From JBBSNV01 sp964458605 (GTDB lineage Bacteria; Pseudomonadota; Alphaproteobacteria; Reyranellales; JAQSWP01), in the NCBI GenBank assembly GCA_964458605.1, contig CAYWLS010000018.1, forward strand, positions 1 to 64,000: a DNA stretch of 64,000 bases, in the 5' to 3' direction. The notes beneath the pieces are model-generated. The model was not told where the DNA came from, ran no database searches, and was given only the letters and a program-made list of their open reading frames with translations. Shown here one piece after another: positions 37,181 through 46,935 of this stretch (positions are counted from its first letter, which is position 1; each line of letters opens with the position of its first letter). The position numbers were made by a program, and so were the translations under genes.

Positions 37181-38089
37181 ATGGCCGACGCGGATAGAAC
37201 GCTTTTCGCCCGCGCCATGACGGCGGCGGGCAGCCTGCCCGACCTGCTGGTCGCCGCCGATCGCGTCGCCTCCACGGTGGTGCAGGGCGTGCACGGCCGT
37301 CGCCGCGTCGGGCCCGGCGACAGCTTCTGGCAGTTCCGCCGCTACCAACCCGGCGACAGCACCCAGCGCATCGACTGGCGCCAGTCGGCCAAGAACCGCG
37401 CCGTGTTCATCCGCGAGACCGAATGGGAGGCGGCCGCCTCGGTGTGGCTGTGGCGCGACGCCTCGGCCTCGATGCGCTATGCCTCCAACGAAGCTTTGCC
37501 CAGCAAGGCCGAGCGCGCCGAGCTGATGCTGCTGGCGCTGGCCTCGCTGCTGACCGGCGGCGGCGAGCGCATCGCCCTGCTGGGCGAGGGCCGCCGGCCG
37601 GTCACCGGCCGCGCCGTGCTGCGCCGCTTCGCCGAGGCGCTGATGCTGGAGCGCCAGGGCGATGCGGCCCGCTCCGCCAGCCTGCCGCTGCGCGTGCCGC
37701 TGCCGGCCTGGGGCAATGTGGTGCTGATCGGCGACTTCCTCGACCCGATCGAGCAGATCGAAGCCGTGATGCGCCACTATGCGGGGCTGGGCGTGCTGGG
37801 CCATGTCGTGCAGGTGCTCGATCCGGCCGAGGAGACCTTGCCGTTTGCCGGCCACGTCAAATTCGCCGGGCTGGAAGACGAGGGCACCCATCCGATCCGC
37901 CGCGTCGAGGCGGTGCGCGAGGCCTATCTGCATCGCCTGCAGGCGCAGCAGGAAGGCCTGGCCCGCATCGCCCGCTCGGTCGGCTGGACCCTGCACCTGC
38001 ACCGCACCGACAAGCCGCCGCAGACCCTGCTGCTGTCGCTCTACATGGCGATCGCCCAACCGCGCGCCAGCGTGCGGGGGGTGATCTAG
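37181..38089 (+). CDS. DUF58 domain-containing protein
   Basis: A 302-residue protein with the DUF58 signature FRRYQPGDSTQRIDWRQSAK and RETEWEAAASVWLWRDASASM, where the VWA-like Asp/Ser metal site begins. Cytoplasmic, no membrane segment. DUF58 proteins almost always sit with a MoxR ATPase and are presumed partners. It is followed without gap by the 919-residue gene. Confidence 0.92.
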   Translation: MADADRTLFARAMTAAGSLPDLLVAADRVASTVVQGVHGRRRVGPGDSFWQFRRYQPGDSTQRIDWRQSAKNRAVFIRETEWEAAASVWLWRDASASMRYASNEALPSKAERAELMLLALASLLTGGGERIALLGEGRRPVTGRAVLRRFAEALMLERQGDAARSASLPLRVPLPAWGNVVLIGDFLDPIEQIEAVMRHYAGLGVLGHVVQVLDPAEETLPFAGHVKFAGLEDEGTHPIRRVEAVREAYLHRLQAQQEGLARIARSVGWTLHLHRTDKPPQTLLLSLYMAIAQPRASVRGVI

Positions 38090-40849
38090 ATGTTCGGCCT
38101 GGGCAGCATCGCCTTCCTGGCGCCGTGGTTCCTCGGCCTGGCCATCCTGCTGCCGGTGATCTGGTGGCTGCTGCGCCTGCTGCCGCCCGCGCCCAAGCTG
38201 ATTCGCTTCCCCGCCATCCGCCTGCTGCTGGGGCTGAAGCCCGAAGAGGAGACGCCGCGGCGTCTGCCGATCTGGCTGGCCATCCTGCGCCTGCTGCTGG
38301 CGGCGCTGATCATCGGCGCGCTGGCCCAGCCGGTGCTCAATCCGGCCGGCGCGCTCGACGGCAGCGGCCCGCTGGTGCTGGTGGTGGACGACGGCTGGGC
38401 TGCGGCGCCGGGCTGGAGCAAGCGCCAGGATCAACTGACGTCGCTGATCGACAAGGCCGAGCGCGCCGATCGCGGCGTGCTGCTGCTGACCACCGCGCCG
38501 CCGGCGCTGGACGACAACGCCTTGCCGCATGGGCTGCTGCGGCCGGGCGATGCGCGCTCGCTGGTGCGGGCGCTGAAGCCCAAGCCCTGGCCGGTCGATC
38601 GCGCCGCGCTGGTCAGGGACCTGGATTCGATCAACGTGGCGGCCGATGCCAACGTGGTGTGGATCAGCGACGGGGTGAACGATCCGGGCGCCTCGATCCT
38701 GGGCACCAAGCTGGCCTCGCTGGGCCATTTGCAGGTGCTGCTGCCCGACGCCGAGACCAGCCCGATCATGCTGCTACCGCCGGCCACGGTGAACGGCGAG
38801 GTCAGGCTGCGCGCCGAGCGGCCGCCGGGCGGCCCGGCGGTGCCTTTTGCGGTGCTGGCCAGCGACGATCAGGGCCATGTGCTGGCGCGCGTGCCGATGA
38901 GCTTCGATGCCAATGCGCGAAGCGCCGAAGCGCCCTTCGCCGTGCCCAACGAACTGCGCAACCGCGTCACCCGCCTCGACATCGAGCGCCACAACGGCGC
39001 CGGCTCGACCGTGCTGGTCGACGAGCGTTTCCGCCGTCGCCCGGTGGGCATCGTCGGCGAGGCGCCCTCCGATACCGGCTCGCCGCTGCTGACCGAGGTC
39101 TACTATCTCGACCGCGCGCTGTCGCCCTTCGCCAGCATCAGCATCGGCAATGTCGACAAGCTGTTGGCCGATCCGCTGGCCGTGCTGCTGCTGCCCGACA
39201 GCGCCGCACCTTCCGACGCCGATCGCGAGGCGCTCAACAAATGGATCCAGGGCGGCGGCGTGCTGGTGCGCTTCGCCGGCCCCCGTTTGGCTGCCACGCC
39301 CAGCGACAATCTCAGCCCGGTGCAACTGCGCGCCGGCGACCGCGCGCTGGGCGGCGCCATGACCTGGGGCGAGCCCGCCAGGCTGGCCCCGTTCCCCGAG
39401 ACCAGCCCGTTCTACGGCCTGCCCGTGCCGGAGGACGTCAAGGTCAACCAGCAGGTGCTGGCCGAGCCCAATCTGGAACTGTCCGACAAGACCTGGGCAC
39501 GGCTGAGCGACGGCACGCCGATCGTCACCGCGGAAAAGCGCGGCCAGGGCTGGCTGGTGCTGGTGCACAGCTCGGCCAATGCCTCGTGGAGCAACCTCGC
39601 CTTCTCCGGCCTGTTCGTCGAGATGCTGCAGCGCGTGGTGGCGCTGTCGCGCGGCGTGACCGGCACCAAGTTCGAGGGCCAGTTGCGGCCGTGGCGCATC
39701 ATGGACGGCTTCGGCCGGCTGGGCAGCCCGCCGGTCGGCGCCCGGCCGCTGACGCAGCAGGCCGCCGCCAAGTTCGTGCCCTCGCCCGCCACCCCGCCAG
39801 GGCTCTATGGCGACGAGGGCGCGCAGCAGGCTTTCAACCTGGGCGGCCGGGTCGGCCCGCTCGAGGCACTGGGCGGCTTCCCCGCCGGCGCCGTGCTGGG
39901 CCAGATCGAGACCAAGGGCGAGACCAACCTGACGCCGATCGTGCTGACCGCGGCACTCGGCCTGCTGATGTTCGACATGCTGATCGCGCTATGGCTGCGC
40001 GGCCTGCTGCCGGCCGCCACAAGGCTGCGCCGCGCCTCGGCCACCTTGCCGCTGCTGGCCCTGGTGGTTTTCGCCGCCGTCCTCGCCGCGCCCGGCAGCT
40101 CGCGCGCGCAAGGCGCCAATGGCAGCGACGATGCCTTCATCATGAAGGCGGCACTGGAGACGCGGCTGGCCTATGTCGTCACCGGCAATGCCGATGTCGA
40201 CAACATCTCGCGCGCCGGCCTGGTCGGGCTGGGCCAGGTGCTGCGCCAGCGCACCTCGGTCGAGCCGGCCGATCCGGTGGCGCTCGATGTCGACCATGAC
40301 GAACTGCGCCTGTTCCCGCTGATCTATTGGCCGATCACCGCCGACCAGCCCGGCCTCAGCAAGCAGGGCATCGCCGCGGTCGATCGCTATCTCAAGCAGG
40401 GCGGCATCATCCTGTTCGACACCCGAGATTCGCTGGTCACCGGCGGCCAGGCCGGCGTCGGCCCGGGCGCGCGCGACCTGCGCCGCCTGCTGCAAGGCAT
40501 CGAGATCCCGCCGCTCAAACAGATGCCCAAGGACCACGTGCTGACCAAGTCGTTCTACCTGCTGTCGGACTTCCCCGGCCGCTCCTCGGGCGGGCAGATC
40601 TGGCTGGAGGCCGGCGACGGGCGCGTCAATGACGGCGTGTCCTCGCTGATCGTCGGCGCCAACGACTGGGCCGGCGCCTGGGCGGTCGACGGCCGGGGCG
40701 ATCCCATGCTGCCGGTATCGCCCGGCGGCGAGAACCAGCGCGAGCTGGCCTATCGCTTCGGCGTCAATCTGGTGATGTACGCGCTGACCGGCAACTACAA
40801 GGACGACCAGGTGCATCTGCCCAAGATCCTGGAACGGCTGGTGCGCTGA
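38090..40849 (+). CDS. BatA-N-terminal / DUF4159 membrane protein
   Basis: A 919-residue protein. Two N-terminal helices (about 7-25 and 62-80) form the aerotolerance-regulator BatA N-terminal domain (LAPWFLGLAILLPVIWWLLR). A large periplasmic-type region with a GATase-like fold (LLLPDSAAPSDADREALNKW) follows. Two more helices at about 612-665 precede a DUF4159 domain (about 680-919: FPLIYWPITADQPGLS, YLKQGGIILFDTRDS). Shares one base with the next start (TGATG). Confidence 0.88.
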   Translation: MFGLGSIAFLAPWFLGLAILLPVIWWLLRLLPPAPKLIRFPAIRLLLGLKPEEETPRRLPIWLAILRLLLAALIIGALAQPVLNPAGALDGSGPLVLVVDDGWAAAPGWSKRQDQLTSLIDKAERADRGVLLLTTAPPALDDNALPHGLLRPGDARSLVRALKPKPWPVDRAALVRDLDSINVAADANVVWISDGVNDPGASILGTKLASLGHLQVLLPDAETSPIMLLPPATVNGEVRLRAERPPGGPAVPFAVLASDDQGHVLARVPMSFDANARSAEAPFAVPNELRNRVTRLDIERHNGAGSTVLVDERFRRRPVGIVGEAPSDTGSPLLTEVYYLDRALSPFASISIGNVDKLLADPLAVLLLPDSAAPSDADREALNKWIQGGGVLVRFAGPRLAATPSDNLSPVQLRAGDRALGGAMTWGEPARLAPFPETSPFYGLPVPEDVKVNQQVLAEPNLELSDKTWARLSDGTPIVTAEKRGQGWLVLVHSSANASWSNLAFSGLFVEMLQRVVALSRGVTGTKFEGQLRPWRIMDGFGRLGSPPVGARPLTQQAAAKFVPSPATPPGLYGDEGAQQAFNLGGRVGPLEALGGFPAGAVLGQIETKGETNLTPIVLTAALGLLMFDMLIALWLRGLLPAATRLRRASATLPLLALVVFAAVLAAPGSSRAQGANGSDDAFIMKAALETRLAYVVTGNADVDNISRAGLVGLGQVLRQRTSVEPADPVALDVDHDELRLFPLIYWPITADQPGLSKQGIAAVDRYLKQGGIILFDTRDSLVTGGQAGVGPGARDLRRLLQGIEIPPLKQMPKDHVLTKSFYLLSDFPGRSSGGQIWLEAGDGRVNDGVSSLIVGANDWAGAWAVDGRGDPMLPVSPGGENQRELAYRFGVNLVMYALTGNYKDDQVHLPKILERLVR

Positions 40850-42918
40850 TGGCCAATGCGCTGAACATCGCCTTCGACCCGTTCCTGCCCTGGGCCGTCA
40901 TCGCCGCGCTGGGCGCGGTGGCGCTGGTCCTGGTGGCGCTGTCCCTGCGCGCCCACGCCCGCGGCACGGTTTGGCGGCTGGTGGTGCTGGCGACCTTGCT
41001 GGGCGCGCTGGCCAATCCGCTGCTGGTGCAGCAGGAGCGCCACTTCCTGCCCGACATCGCCCTGGTGGTGGTCGACAAATCCGACAGCCAGTCGCTGGCG
41101 CAGCGGCCGCAGCAGCTCGAGACCGCCCGCGCCGGCCTGATGCGCCAGTTGGCGCAGATGGATCACCTTGAGGTGCGCGAGGTCACCCTGAACGGCGGCG
41201 CGGGCGACAATGGCGGCGGCACGCATCTGGTCGAGACCATGACCAACGCGCTGGCCGACATCCCGCGCGACCGGCTGGCCGGCGTCATCATGCTGACCGA
41301 CGGCCAGGTGCACGACGCCCCGCCGCAAGGCCAGGCCCAGTCGCCCGGCGCGCCGGTGCAGGTGCTGCTGACCGGCAAGCGCGGCGAGATCGACCGCCGG
41401 CTGGTGGTGGAACAGGCACCGCGCTTCGGCGTGGTCGGCAAGAGCGTCTCGGCCAAGCTGCGCGTCGAGGACGACGACCTGCCCGGCGGCACGGTGCCGA
41501 TCAGCATCTCGGTGCAGGGCAAGCCGCCCATGACCGTGCCGGCGCGGGTCGGCCAGAGCACCACCGTCGAGCTGCCGATCGACCTGGCCGGCGACAACGT
41601 GATCGAGGCCTCGGTGCCGCCCGGCCGCCAGGAACTGACCTTGGAGAACAACCGCACCCTGTTCAGCGTCTCGGGCGTGCGCGACCGGCTGCGCGTGCTG
41701 CTGGTGTCGGGCGAGCCCTATCAGGGCGAGCGCGCCTGGCGCAACCTGCTGAAATCGGATCCGGCGGTCGACCTGATCCACTTCACCATCCTGCGTACCC
41801 CGGCCAAGGACGACTTCACGCCGGTGCGCGAGCTGTCGCTGATCGTGTTCCCGATGCAGGAGCTGTTCGACCAGAAGCTCAACGAGTTCAACCTGATCAT
41901 TTTCGACCGCTACGAGCAGGGCAACATCATCACGCCGGAATATTTCCGCAACATCGCCAAATACGTCGAGAACGGCGGGGCACTGCTGCTGAGCGTGGGG
42001 CCGATCTATGCCACCCAGCGCTCGATCTACCGCTCGCCGCTGGGCGCGGTGCTGCCGGCGGCGCCCTCGGGCCGGGTCAGCGAAGGCGGCTTCAAGCCCA
42101 GGCTGTCCGAACTCGGCCAGCGCCATCCCATCACCGCCGACCTGCCCGGCTCGGGCGGCGATGGCGATCCGAGCTGGGGCCGCTGGTTCCGCCTCATCAC
42201 CAGCACCGTGGGCAAGGGCGAGACCTTGATGACCGGCGCCGACAACCAGCCGCTCTTGGTGGTCAACCGCGTCGGCAAGGGCCGGGTCGGGCAGTTGCTG
42301 TCCGATCATCTGTGGCTGTGGAACCGCGGCATCGACGGCGGCGGCCCGCAGGCCGAGTTGGTGCGCCGTCTGGCGCACTGGCTGATGAAGGAGCCCGACC
42401 TCGAGGAAGAGGCGATCCGCGCCGTCAGCCACGGCAACCGCATCGAGATCACCCGTCGCACCCTGGCCGACAAGTTCGATCCGGTGTCGATGACCGGCCC
42501 CGACGGTACCACCCGCCCGCTGGCCTTCCGCCAGGTGGCGCCGGGCCGCGGCCTGGCGGTGGTCAGCGTCGACAAGCCGGGCGTCTATCGCTTCGACGAC
42601 GGCAAGCTGCAGACCGTGGCGGCGGTGGGCAGCGCCAACCCGGTCGAGTTCGCCGATGTGCGCGCCACCACCCAGCGGCTGAAGCCGCTGGTCGACGCCT
42701 CGGGCGGCGGCTTCGTCTGGCTGGCCGATGCGCCGACGCCGGACGTGCGCAGCGTGCGCGAAGGGCGCACCGCGTCGGGCCGCGACTGGGTCGGGCTGGT
42801 GCGGCGCGAGGCCTATAACGTGACCGGCGTGCGCGAATTTCCGCTGCTGCCCGGCTTCGTGCTGGCGCTGGTGCTGTTCCTGGGGCTGGGCCTGGCCTGG
42901 TATCGCGAAGGCCGCTGA
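40849..42918 (+). CDS. Large membrane protein with VWA-like and GATase1-like regions
   Basis: A 689-residue protein. Two N-terminal helices (about 10-28 and 38-58) are followed by a VWA-type segment (DIALVVVDKSDSQSLAQRP, AGVIMLTDGQVHDAP), an Ig-like stretch, a glutamine-amidotransferase-like part (LRVLLVSGEPYQGERAW, VENGGALLLSVGP) and a C-terminal helix (GFVLALVLFLGLGLAWY). Last gene of the MoxR operon. It would anchor the ATPase/DUF58 system at the membrane; the target is unknown. Confidence 0.87.
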   Translation: MANALNIAFDPFLPWAVIAALGAVALVLVALSLRAHARGTVWRLVVLATLLGALANPLLVQQERHFLPDIALVVVDKSDSQSLAQRPQQLETARAGLMRQLAQMDHLEVREVTLNGGAGDNGGGTHLVETMTNALADIPRDRLAGVIMLTDGQVHDAPPQGQAQSPGAPVQVLLTGKRGEIDRRLVVEQAPRFGVVGKSVSAKLRVEDDDLPGGTVPISISVQGKPPMTVPARVGQSTTVELPIDLAGDNVIEASVPPGRQELTLENNRTLFSVSGVRDRLRVLLVSGEPYQGERAWRNLLKSDPAVDLIHFTILRTPAKDDFTPVRELSLIVFPMQELFDQKLNEFNLIIFDRYEQGNIITPEYFRNIAKYVENGGALLLSVGPIYATQRSIYRSPLGAVLPAAPSGRVSEGGFKPRLSELGQRHPITADLPGSGGDGDPSWGRWFRLITSTVGKGETLMTGADNQPLLVVNRVGKGRVGQLLSDHLWLWNRGIDGGGPQAELVRRLAHWLMKEPDLEEEAIRAVSHGNRIEITRRTLADKFDPVSMTGPDGTTRPLAFRQVAPGRGLAVVSVDKPGVYRFDDGKLQTVAAVGSANPVEFADVRATTQRLKPLVDASGGGFVWLADAPTPDVRSVREGRTASGRDWVGLVRREAYNVTGVREFPLLPGFVLALVLFLGLGLAWYREGR

Positions 42919-43106
42919 CCGCCGGGCCGCAAGGCAGCCGTTCGATTCCATCGTTCGCGCGACGTTCCCCTGCCCGTCACGCCGGCGAGCGCCGATCACC
43001 GGCGAGAAACCGGTTTTGGCGCATGGGAGGCCTGATCCGCCGCGGCGTTGTCTTGTCTTGGCGATCCGCCCATATAGGCTGCCAATCGCAACCGCCTTTT
43101 AGGAAT

Positions 43107-43162
43107 TGAGCGGATTCACGCGATGGGTGAAACATGGTGTTTCATCCATCGCGATCCGCTCA
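43107..43162. repeat. Single palindrome of the repeat family, copy 4
   Basis: TGAGCGGAT and ATCCGCTCA tips enclose the stem GCGATGG plus TGAAAC, with the same ATTCAC versus ATC asymmetry. The inner stem differs from the other copies. It ends 14 bp before the pirin start, so in the mRNA it would lie next to the ribosome binding site. The rest of the 258-bp upstream gap shows no other feature. Confidence 0.85.
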
Positions 43163-43176
43163 ACCGGGAGACCGCC

Positions 43177-43896
43177 ATGATCGACGTCCGCCCCTATGCC
43201 AAGCTCGGCCGCTTCGACAACGAGTGGCTGAACGCGCGCTATCATTTCAGCTTCGCCGGCTACCACGACGGCAAGCGCATGGGCCAGGGCCCGCTGATCG
43301 TGTGGAACAACGACCGCATCCGCGCCGGCACCGGCTTCGACCCGCATCCCCATCGCGACATGGAGATCATCACCTATGTGATGAAGGGCGCGATCAGCCA
43401 CCAGGACAGCCTGGGCAACAAGGGCAAGACCGGCGCCGGCCAGATCCAGGTGATGAGCGCCGGCACCGGCATCGTCCATGCCGAGCACAATCTGGAGGGC
43501 GAGGAGACCGAGCTGTTCCAGATCTGGATCGCGCCGGACCGCCAGGGCGTCAAGCCGCGCTGGGAGACGCTCGACTTCCCGGCCGCGGAGCGCAGCGGCA
43601 AGCTGCAGCCGCTGGCCTCGGGCCGGGCCGGCGACGACAGCGCGATCCCGCTCTACCAGGACGCGGCGGTCTATGCCGCCACCCTGGAGCCGGGCCAGAG
43701 CATCGAGCACAAGATGGGCAAGGACCGCCAGGCCTATCTGGTGCTGGCCAAGGGCAGCGCCGAGATCAACGGCACCAAGCTCGGCCCGCGCGACGGCGCG
43801 GCGGTGAGCGACGTCGACAAGCTCACCATCAAGGCCGACGCGCCGGTCGAGGTGGTGCTGGTCGACGTGCCGGCCGGCCCGGCCTGGCGAGGGTAG
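43177..43896 (+). CDS. Pirin family protein
   Basis: Bicupin of 239 residues. The metal-site motif FDPHPHRDMEIITYV and H-containing GTGIVHAEHN are those of pirins, some of which act as quercetin dioxygenases and others as redox-sensing partners. The ATG at 43177 follows GGGAGA and gives the usual N-terminus (MIDVRPY); frames further upstream run through the palindrome. Confidence 0.93.
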   Translation: MIDVRPYAKLGRFDNEWLNARYHFSFAGYHDGKRMGQGPLIVWNNDRIRAGTGFDPHPHRDMEIITYVMKGAISHQDSLGNKGKTGAGQIQVMSAGTGIVHAEHNLEGEETELFQIWIAPDRQGVKPRWETLDFPAAERSGKLQPLASGRAGDDSAIPLYQDAAVYAATLEPGQSIEHKMGKDRQAYLVLAKGSAEINGTKLGPRDGAAVSDVDKLTIKADAPVEVVLVDVPAGPAWRG

Positions 43897-43928
43897 CCGG
43901 CGCGGTTAGCCGAGCGGGGTTGGCGCGA

Positions 43929-44882
43929 CTAGATCTCGAACGCCGCCACCAGCGGCGCGTGAAACGATCCGGGCTCGCGACGGGACGAGGCTTGCGCCTC
44001 GACTTCGTCGGCGAGCCCTTCGTTTCCGGCCTCGACGCTTTTCAGGCCGCGCGCCAGCGCCGCCGACAGCAGCAGGTGATCGAGCACCACCTTGCGGCCG
44101 CCGAAGATCACCGTGTAGCGCCTCTCTTCGGGCAGGCGCTGCTCGGCGGGCAACAGCGCCCGTGCCGCCAGGGCCTGGTTGTTGGTGTCCTCGGAGGCGG
44201 CGCGCAGCAGCCGCAGCGGCATCTCGTAGAGATCGGCATTGAGATCGCCCGCCACGACGATCAAGGCCTCGGCATCGGCGTCGAGCAGGTCGTCGACCAG
44301 CAGCCGTGCCTCCAGCGCCTGGCCGATGCGCTTCAAGGTCGAGAGGTGGAAGCCTTGCGCCCAGTCGCGCGTGCTCTGCCACACGCCATGCTGCTTGGCC
44401 TGCGGCCGGTAGGTGGCCAGCGGCGCGCGCAGATGCAGGTCCAGCACATGCAGCGTCCGCCCGTCCGGCAATCCAAGCTCGACCTGCAGGATCGGGCGGT
44501 CCCAGCGCGGCTGCACGCCGTCGGGCGCCAGCGGCGGCGCCACCTTGTCGTGGCGCACCGAGCGGCTGGCGCGGATGGCGAAGCGCGACAGCACCGCCAG
44601 ATTGTGGCGGTCGGCCGGGCCGTGGCCGGGTTCGGCTTCGCCGACGGCGCGGTGGTAGGCGGCATATTGCGTGTCCTCGACCAGCCGCTCCAGCGCTGCC
44701 AGGCCGCGGCGGTGCGGCGCGATCGCCTGCGCATCGACCTCCTGCAGGCACAGCACGTCGGCCCGTAGCGCCTGCAGTTGCGGCCGCAGCGCGGCGATGC
44801 GCCGGTCCAGCGGGATCGCGCCGGCCCGCTCGTCGCCCAGGGTCTCCAGGTTGAATGTCGCGATGCGGAACGCCTGGGCCAC
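43929..44882 (-). CDS. Endonuclease/exonuclease/phosphatase family protein
   Basis: EEP-fold metal-dependent phosphoesterase of 317 residues. Motifs in order: IATFNLETLGDE, LCLQEVDAQAI (metal Glu), LHVLDLHLRAPL, VVAGDLNADLYEMPL (catalytic Asp/Asn). The final His that this fold expects may be in the REPGSFHAPLVA stretch. It has no signal peptide. Substrate unknown: nucleic acid, phosphoinositide-like or other. Confidence 0.87.
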   Translation of the reverse strand: MAQAFRIATFNLETLGDERAGAIPLDRRIAALRPQLQALRADVLCLQEVDAQAIAPHRRGLAALERLVEDTQYAAYHRAVGEAEPGHGPADRHNLAVLSRFAIRASRSVRHDKVAPPLAPDGVQPRWDRPILQVELGLPDGRTLHVLDLHLRAPLATYRPQAKQHGVWQSTRDWAQGFHLSTLKRIGQALEARLLVDDLLDADAEALIVVAGDLNADLYEMPLRLLRAASEDTNNQALAARALLPAEQRLPEERRYTVIFGGRKVVLDHLLLSAALARGLKSVEAGNEGLADEVEAQASSRREPGSFHAPLVAAFEI

Positions 44883-44974
44883 GCGCTATCTTCCCCTTGT
44901 CCGATCGGACTGCTATGCCGCCGCTACGACAGTGGCGCGGACCGCTGCGCAAAGCCAGCGTCCAGGGAGGAATC

Positions 44975-45751
44975 ATGGCCTACAAACCCTTCGACCTCAG
45001 CGGCAAGGTCTCGCTGATCACCGGCGGCAACAGCGGCATCGGGCTGGGCATGGCCGAGGCGCTGGCCCAGGCGGGCGCGGGCGTGTGCATCTGGGGCACC
45101 AACCCGCAGAAGAACGAGGCGGCGCTCAAGCATCTCAAGCAATTCGGCACCAAGGTGCATGCGCAGATCTGCGACGTCGCCGACGAGGCGGCGGTCGAGC
45201 GCGCCTTCGCCGAAACGCTCGAGGCGATGGGCCAGGTCGACAACTGCGTGGCCAATGCCGGCGTGTCGGGCAAGGGCGCCGCGCCGATCCACGAGATGCC
45301 GACCGCCGAGTGGCGGCGCATGATGAGCGTCAACCTGGACGGCGCCTTCTTCACCATGCGCGCGGCGGCCAAGCACATGGTCGAGCGCGGCCAGGGCGGC
45401 TCGATCGTCGCCATGGCCTCCTCGGCCGCGATCGAGGGCGCCGCCCGCAACGCCCATTACGGCGCCACCAAGGGCGCGCTGTGCGCGATGATCCGCGCCA
45501 TGGCGGTCGAGCTGGCGCGCTACAAGGTGCGCTGCAACTCGATCCTGCCGGGCTGGATCGAGACGCCGATGACCGAGCGGCTGTTCAAGGACAACAAGCC
45601 GTTCGTCGACAAGGTGATGCCGCGCGTGCCGGCGCGCCGGCCCGGCGTGGGCGCCGATTTCGGGCCGCTGGCGGTATACCTGGCGTCGGACGCCACCAAC
45701 TACACCACCGGCCAGAATTTCGTGGTCGACGGCGGCTACACCATCTTCTGA
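44975..45751 (+). CDS. SDR-family oxidoreductase
   Basis: Classical short-chain dehydrogenase of 258 residues: TGGNSGIGLGMAEAL cofactor motif, NAGVSG, catalytic Ser in AMASSAA, YxxxK in HYGATKGAL, and GQNFVVDGGYTIF at the end. ATG at 44975 follows GGGAGGAA. Substrate unknown; resembles 3-oxoacyl-ACP/gluconate-type reductases. It converges closely with copD (4-bp gap). Confidence 0.92.
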   Translation: MAYKPFDLSGKVSLITGGNSGIGLGMAEALAQAGAGVCIWGTNPQKNEAALKHLKQFGTKVHAQICDVADEAAVERAFAETLEAMGQVDNCVANAGVSGKGAAPIHEMPTAEWRRMMSVNLDGAFFTMRAAAKHMVERGQGGSIVAMASSAAIEGAARNAHYGATKGALCAMIRAMAVELARYKVRCNSILPGWIETPMTERLFKDNKPFVDKVMPRVPARRPGVGADFGPLAVYLASDATNYTTGQNFVVDGGYTIF

Positions 45752-45755
45752 GCCG

Positions 45756-46565
45756 TCAGTGAGGCGGCGGCCCGCTCGCCAGCAGGGCCGCCAATCCCAG
45801 CACCACCGCGCCCAGCATCGTTTCCGCCGCCAGCGCCAGCATGGCGCAATGCGCCGCCGCGCCCTCGCGCGGCACAGCCGGCAGCAGCGCATAGCGATTG
45901 ACCGCCGCCAGCAACAGCATGGCGGCGAAGCACAGCAGCTTGCCGATCAGCAACGCCCCGTAGCGCCCGGCGAAGGCCGCCAGGATATCGCCGCTTGCGA
46001 TCTGCAGGTTGAGCAGGCCGGTCAGCACCAGCAGCGAGACGCAGGCCAGGCCAAGCGGCGCAAAGCCTCGCAGCGGCGCCAGATCGCGCCGCGCCGCGCC
46101 GAACAGCGCCGCCGCCATGCCGCCGACCCACACCATGGCGGCGCCGACATGCACGGCCAGCACGATGCCGCCAATCCAGGGCTGGGCCGAAGCGGCGCCG
46201 TGCCCCAGCACCGCCCAGAGCGCGACATCGCCCACGCCCGCCAGCAGTCCCAACCGTCGCCCGGCGGGACCGCCGCGGACCAGCAGCGCGATCCACAGGC
46301 CGACCGCCACCGCGCGCCCCAGCATTGCCAGCCCGAAGCGCGTGTCGAAGGCGACCAGATCGAGGGTCGCGAAGAACTCGCCCGGATCGGCCAGGGCGGC
46401 GCTTTGCGTCAACAGCCGCGCCAGCGGCACGAGCGCGACAGGCAGGAACAGCAGCAGCGCGCTCCGCCGTGACGGCCAGGCGAACACACCGGCGCCGACA
46501 AGGGCGACGGTGGCGAACAGATCCGCCATCCGCAGCAGCAGCGCCAGCGTGTCCAGCCCGCTCAC
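45756..46565 (-). CDS. copD: Copper resistance D family protein
   Basis: Inner-membrane protein of 269 residues with about eight hydrophobic helices and the CopD-domain features HGAASAQPWIGGIVLAVHVGAAMVWVGG (region about 120-150) and LLIGKLLCFAAMLLLAAVNRY. It probably moves copper across the inner membrane with CopC. GTG start 1 bp after the copC stop; terminal gene of the copper cluster. Confidence 0.88.
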   Translation of the reverse strand: MSGLDTLALLLRMADLFATVALVGAGVFAWPSRRSALLLFLPVALVPLARLLTQSAALADPGEFFATLDLVAFDTRFGLAMLGRAVAVGLWIALLVRGGPAGRRLGLLAGVGDVALWAVLGHGAASAQPWIGGIVLAVHVGAAMVWVGGMAAALFGAARRDLAPLRGFAPLGLACVSLLVLTGLLNLQIASGDILAAFAGRYGALLIGKLLCFAAMLLLAAVNRYALLPAVPREGAAAHCAMLALAAETMLGAVVLGLAALLASGPPPH

Positions 46566-46566
46566 G

Positions 46567-46935
46567 CTATTTCACCATGAAGGTGAAATTGCCCGAGGTT
46601 TTGTGGCCATCGACAGACACCACGCTCCACTCGACGCGATAGCTTCCCGGCGGCAACGCCGGGACGGCGACGTCGATGCGGTGACGGTCTTCGGCGGCCA
46701 CGCCGCCGGGCGCGGCATCGACCTCCTTGCCGTCGGCGTCCTTGACCACCGCCTTGCTCAGCGCCGGTTCGATCGCCTCGCTGAACCAGAGCTGCACCTT
46801 CTGCGGCGCCGGCCCCGCGCTGCCGACCTTCGGCTCGGCGCGCTGCAGCTGGGCATGCGCCCAAGCCAAGCCAGGCGCCAGGCCAGGCGCCATGCCCAGC
46901 GCCACGATGACCGCCGCAACGATCTTCTTGCTCAT
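46567..46935 (-). CDS. copC: Copper resistance protein CopC
   Basis: Periplasmic copper-binding protein of 122 residues. The signal peptide ends LAWA before HAQLQRAEP, so mature CopC begins with the His that binds Cu(II). DRHRIDV and the C-terminal SVDGHKTSGNFTF carry further family residues. In the sequence as given this ATG lies in frame with the upstream barrel gene with no intervening stop (see the 46567-47904 entry). Confidence 0.88.
   Translation of the reverse strand: MSKKIVAAVIVALGMAPGLAPGLAWAHAQLQRAEPKVGSAGPAPQKVQLWFSEAIEPALSKAVVKDADGKEVDAAPGGVAAEDRHRIDVAVPALPPGSYRVEWSVVSVDGHKTSGNFTFMVK

Noticed and set aside
37423..40299. 958-residue plus-strand frame overlapping the DUF58 and DUF4159 genes
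   Set aside because: Out-of-frame Arg/Ala/Gly-rich translation of clearly coding sequence.
40795..42999. 734-residue minus-strand frame opposite the VWA-like membrane protein
   Set aside because: Shadow frame; the plus strand carries the recognisable domains.
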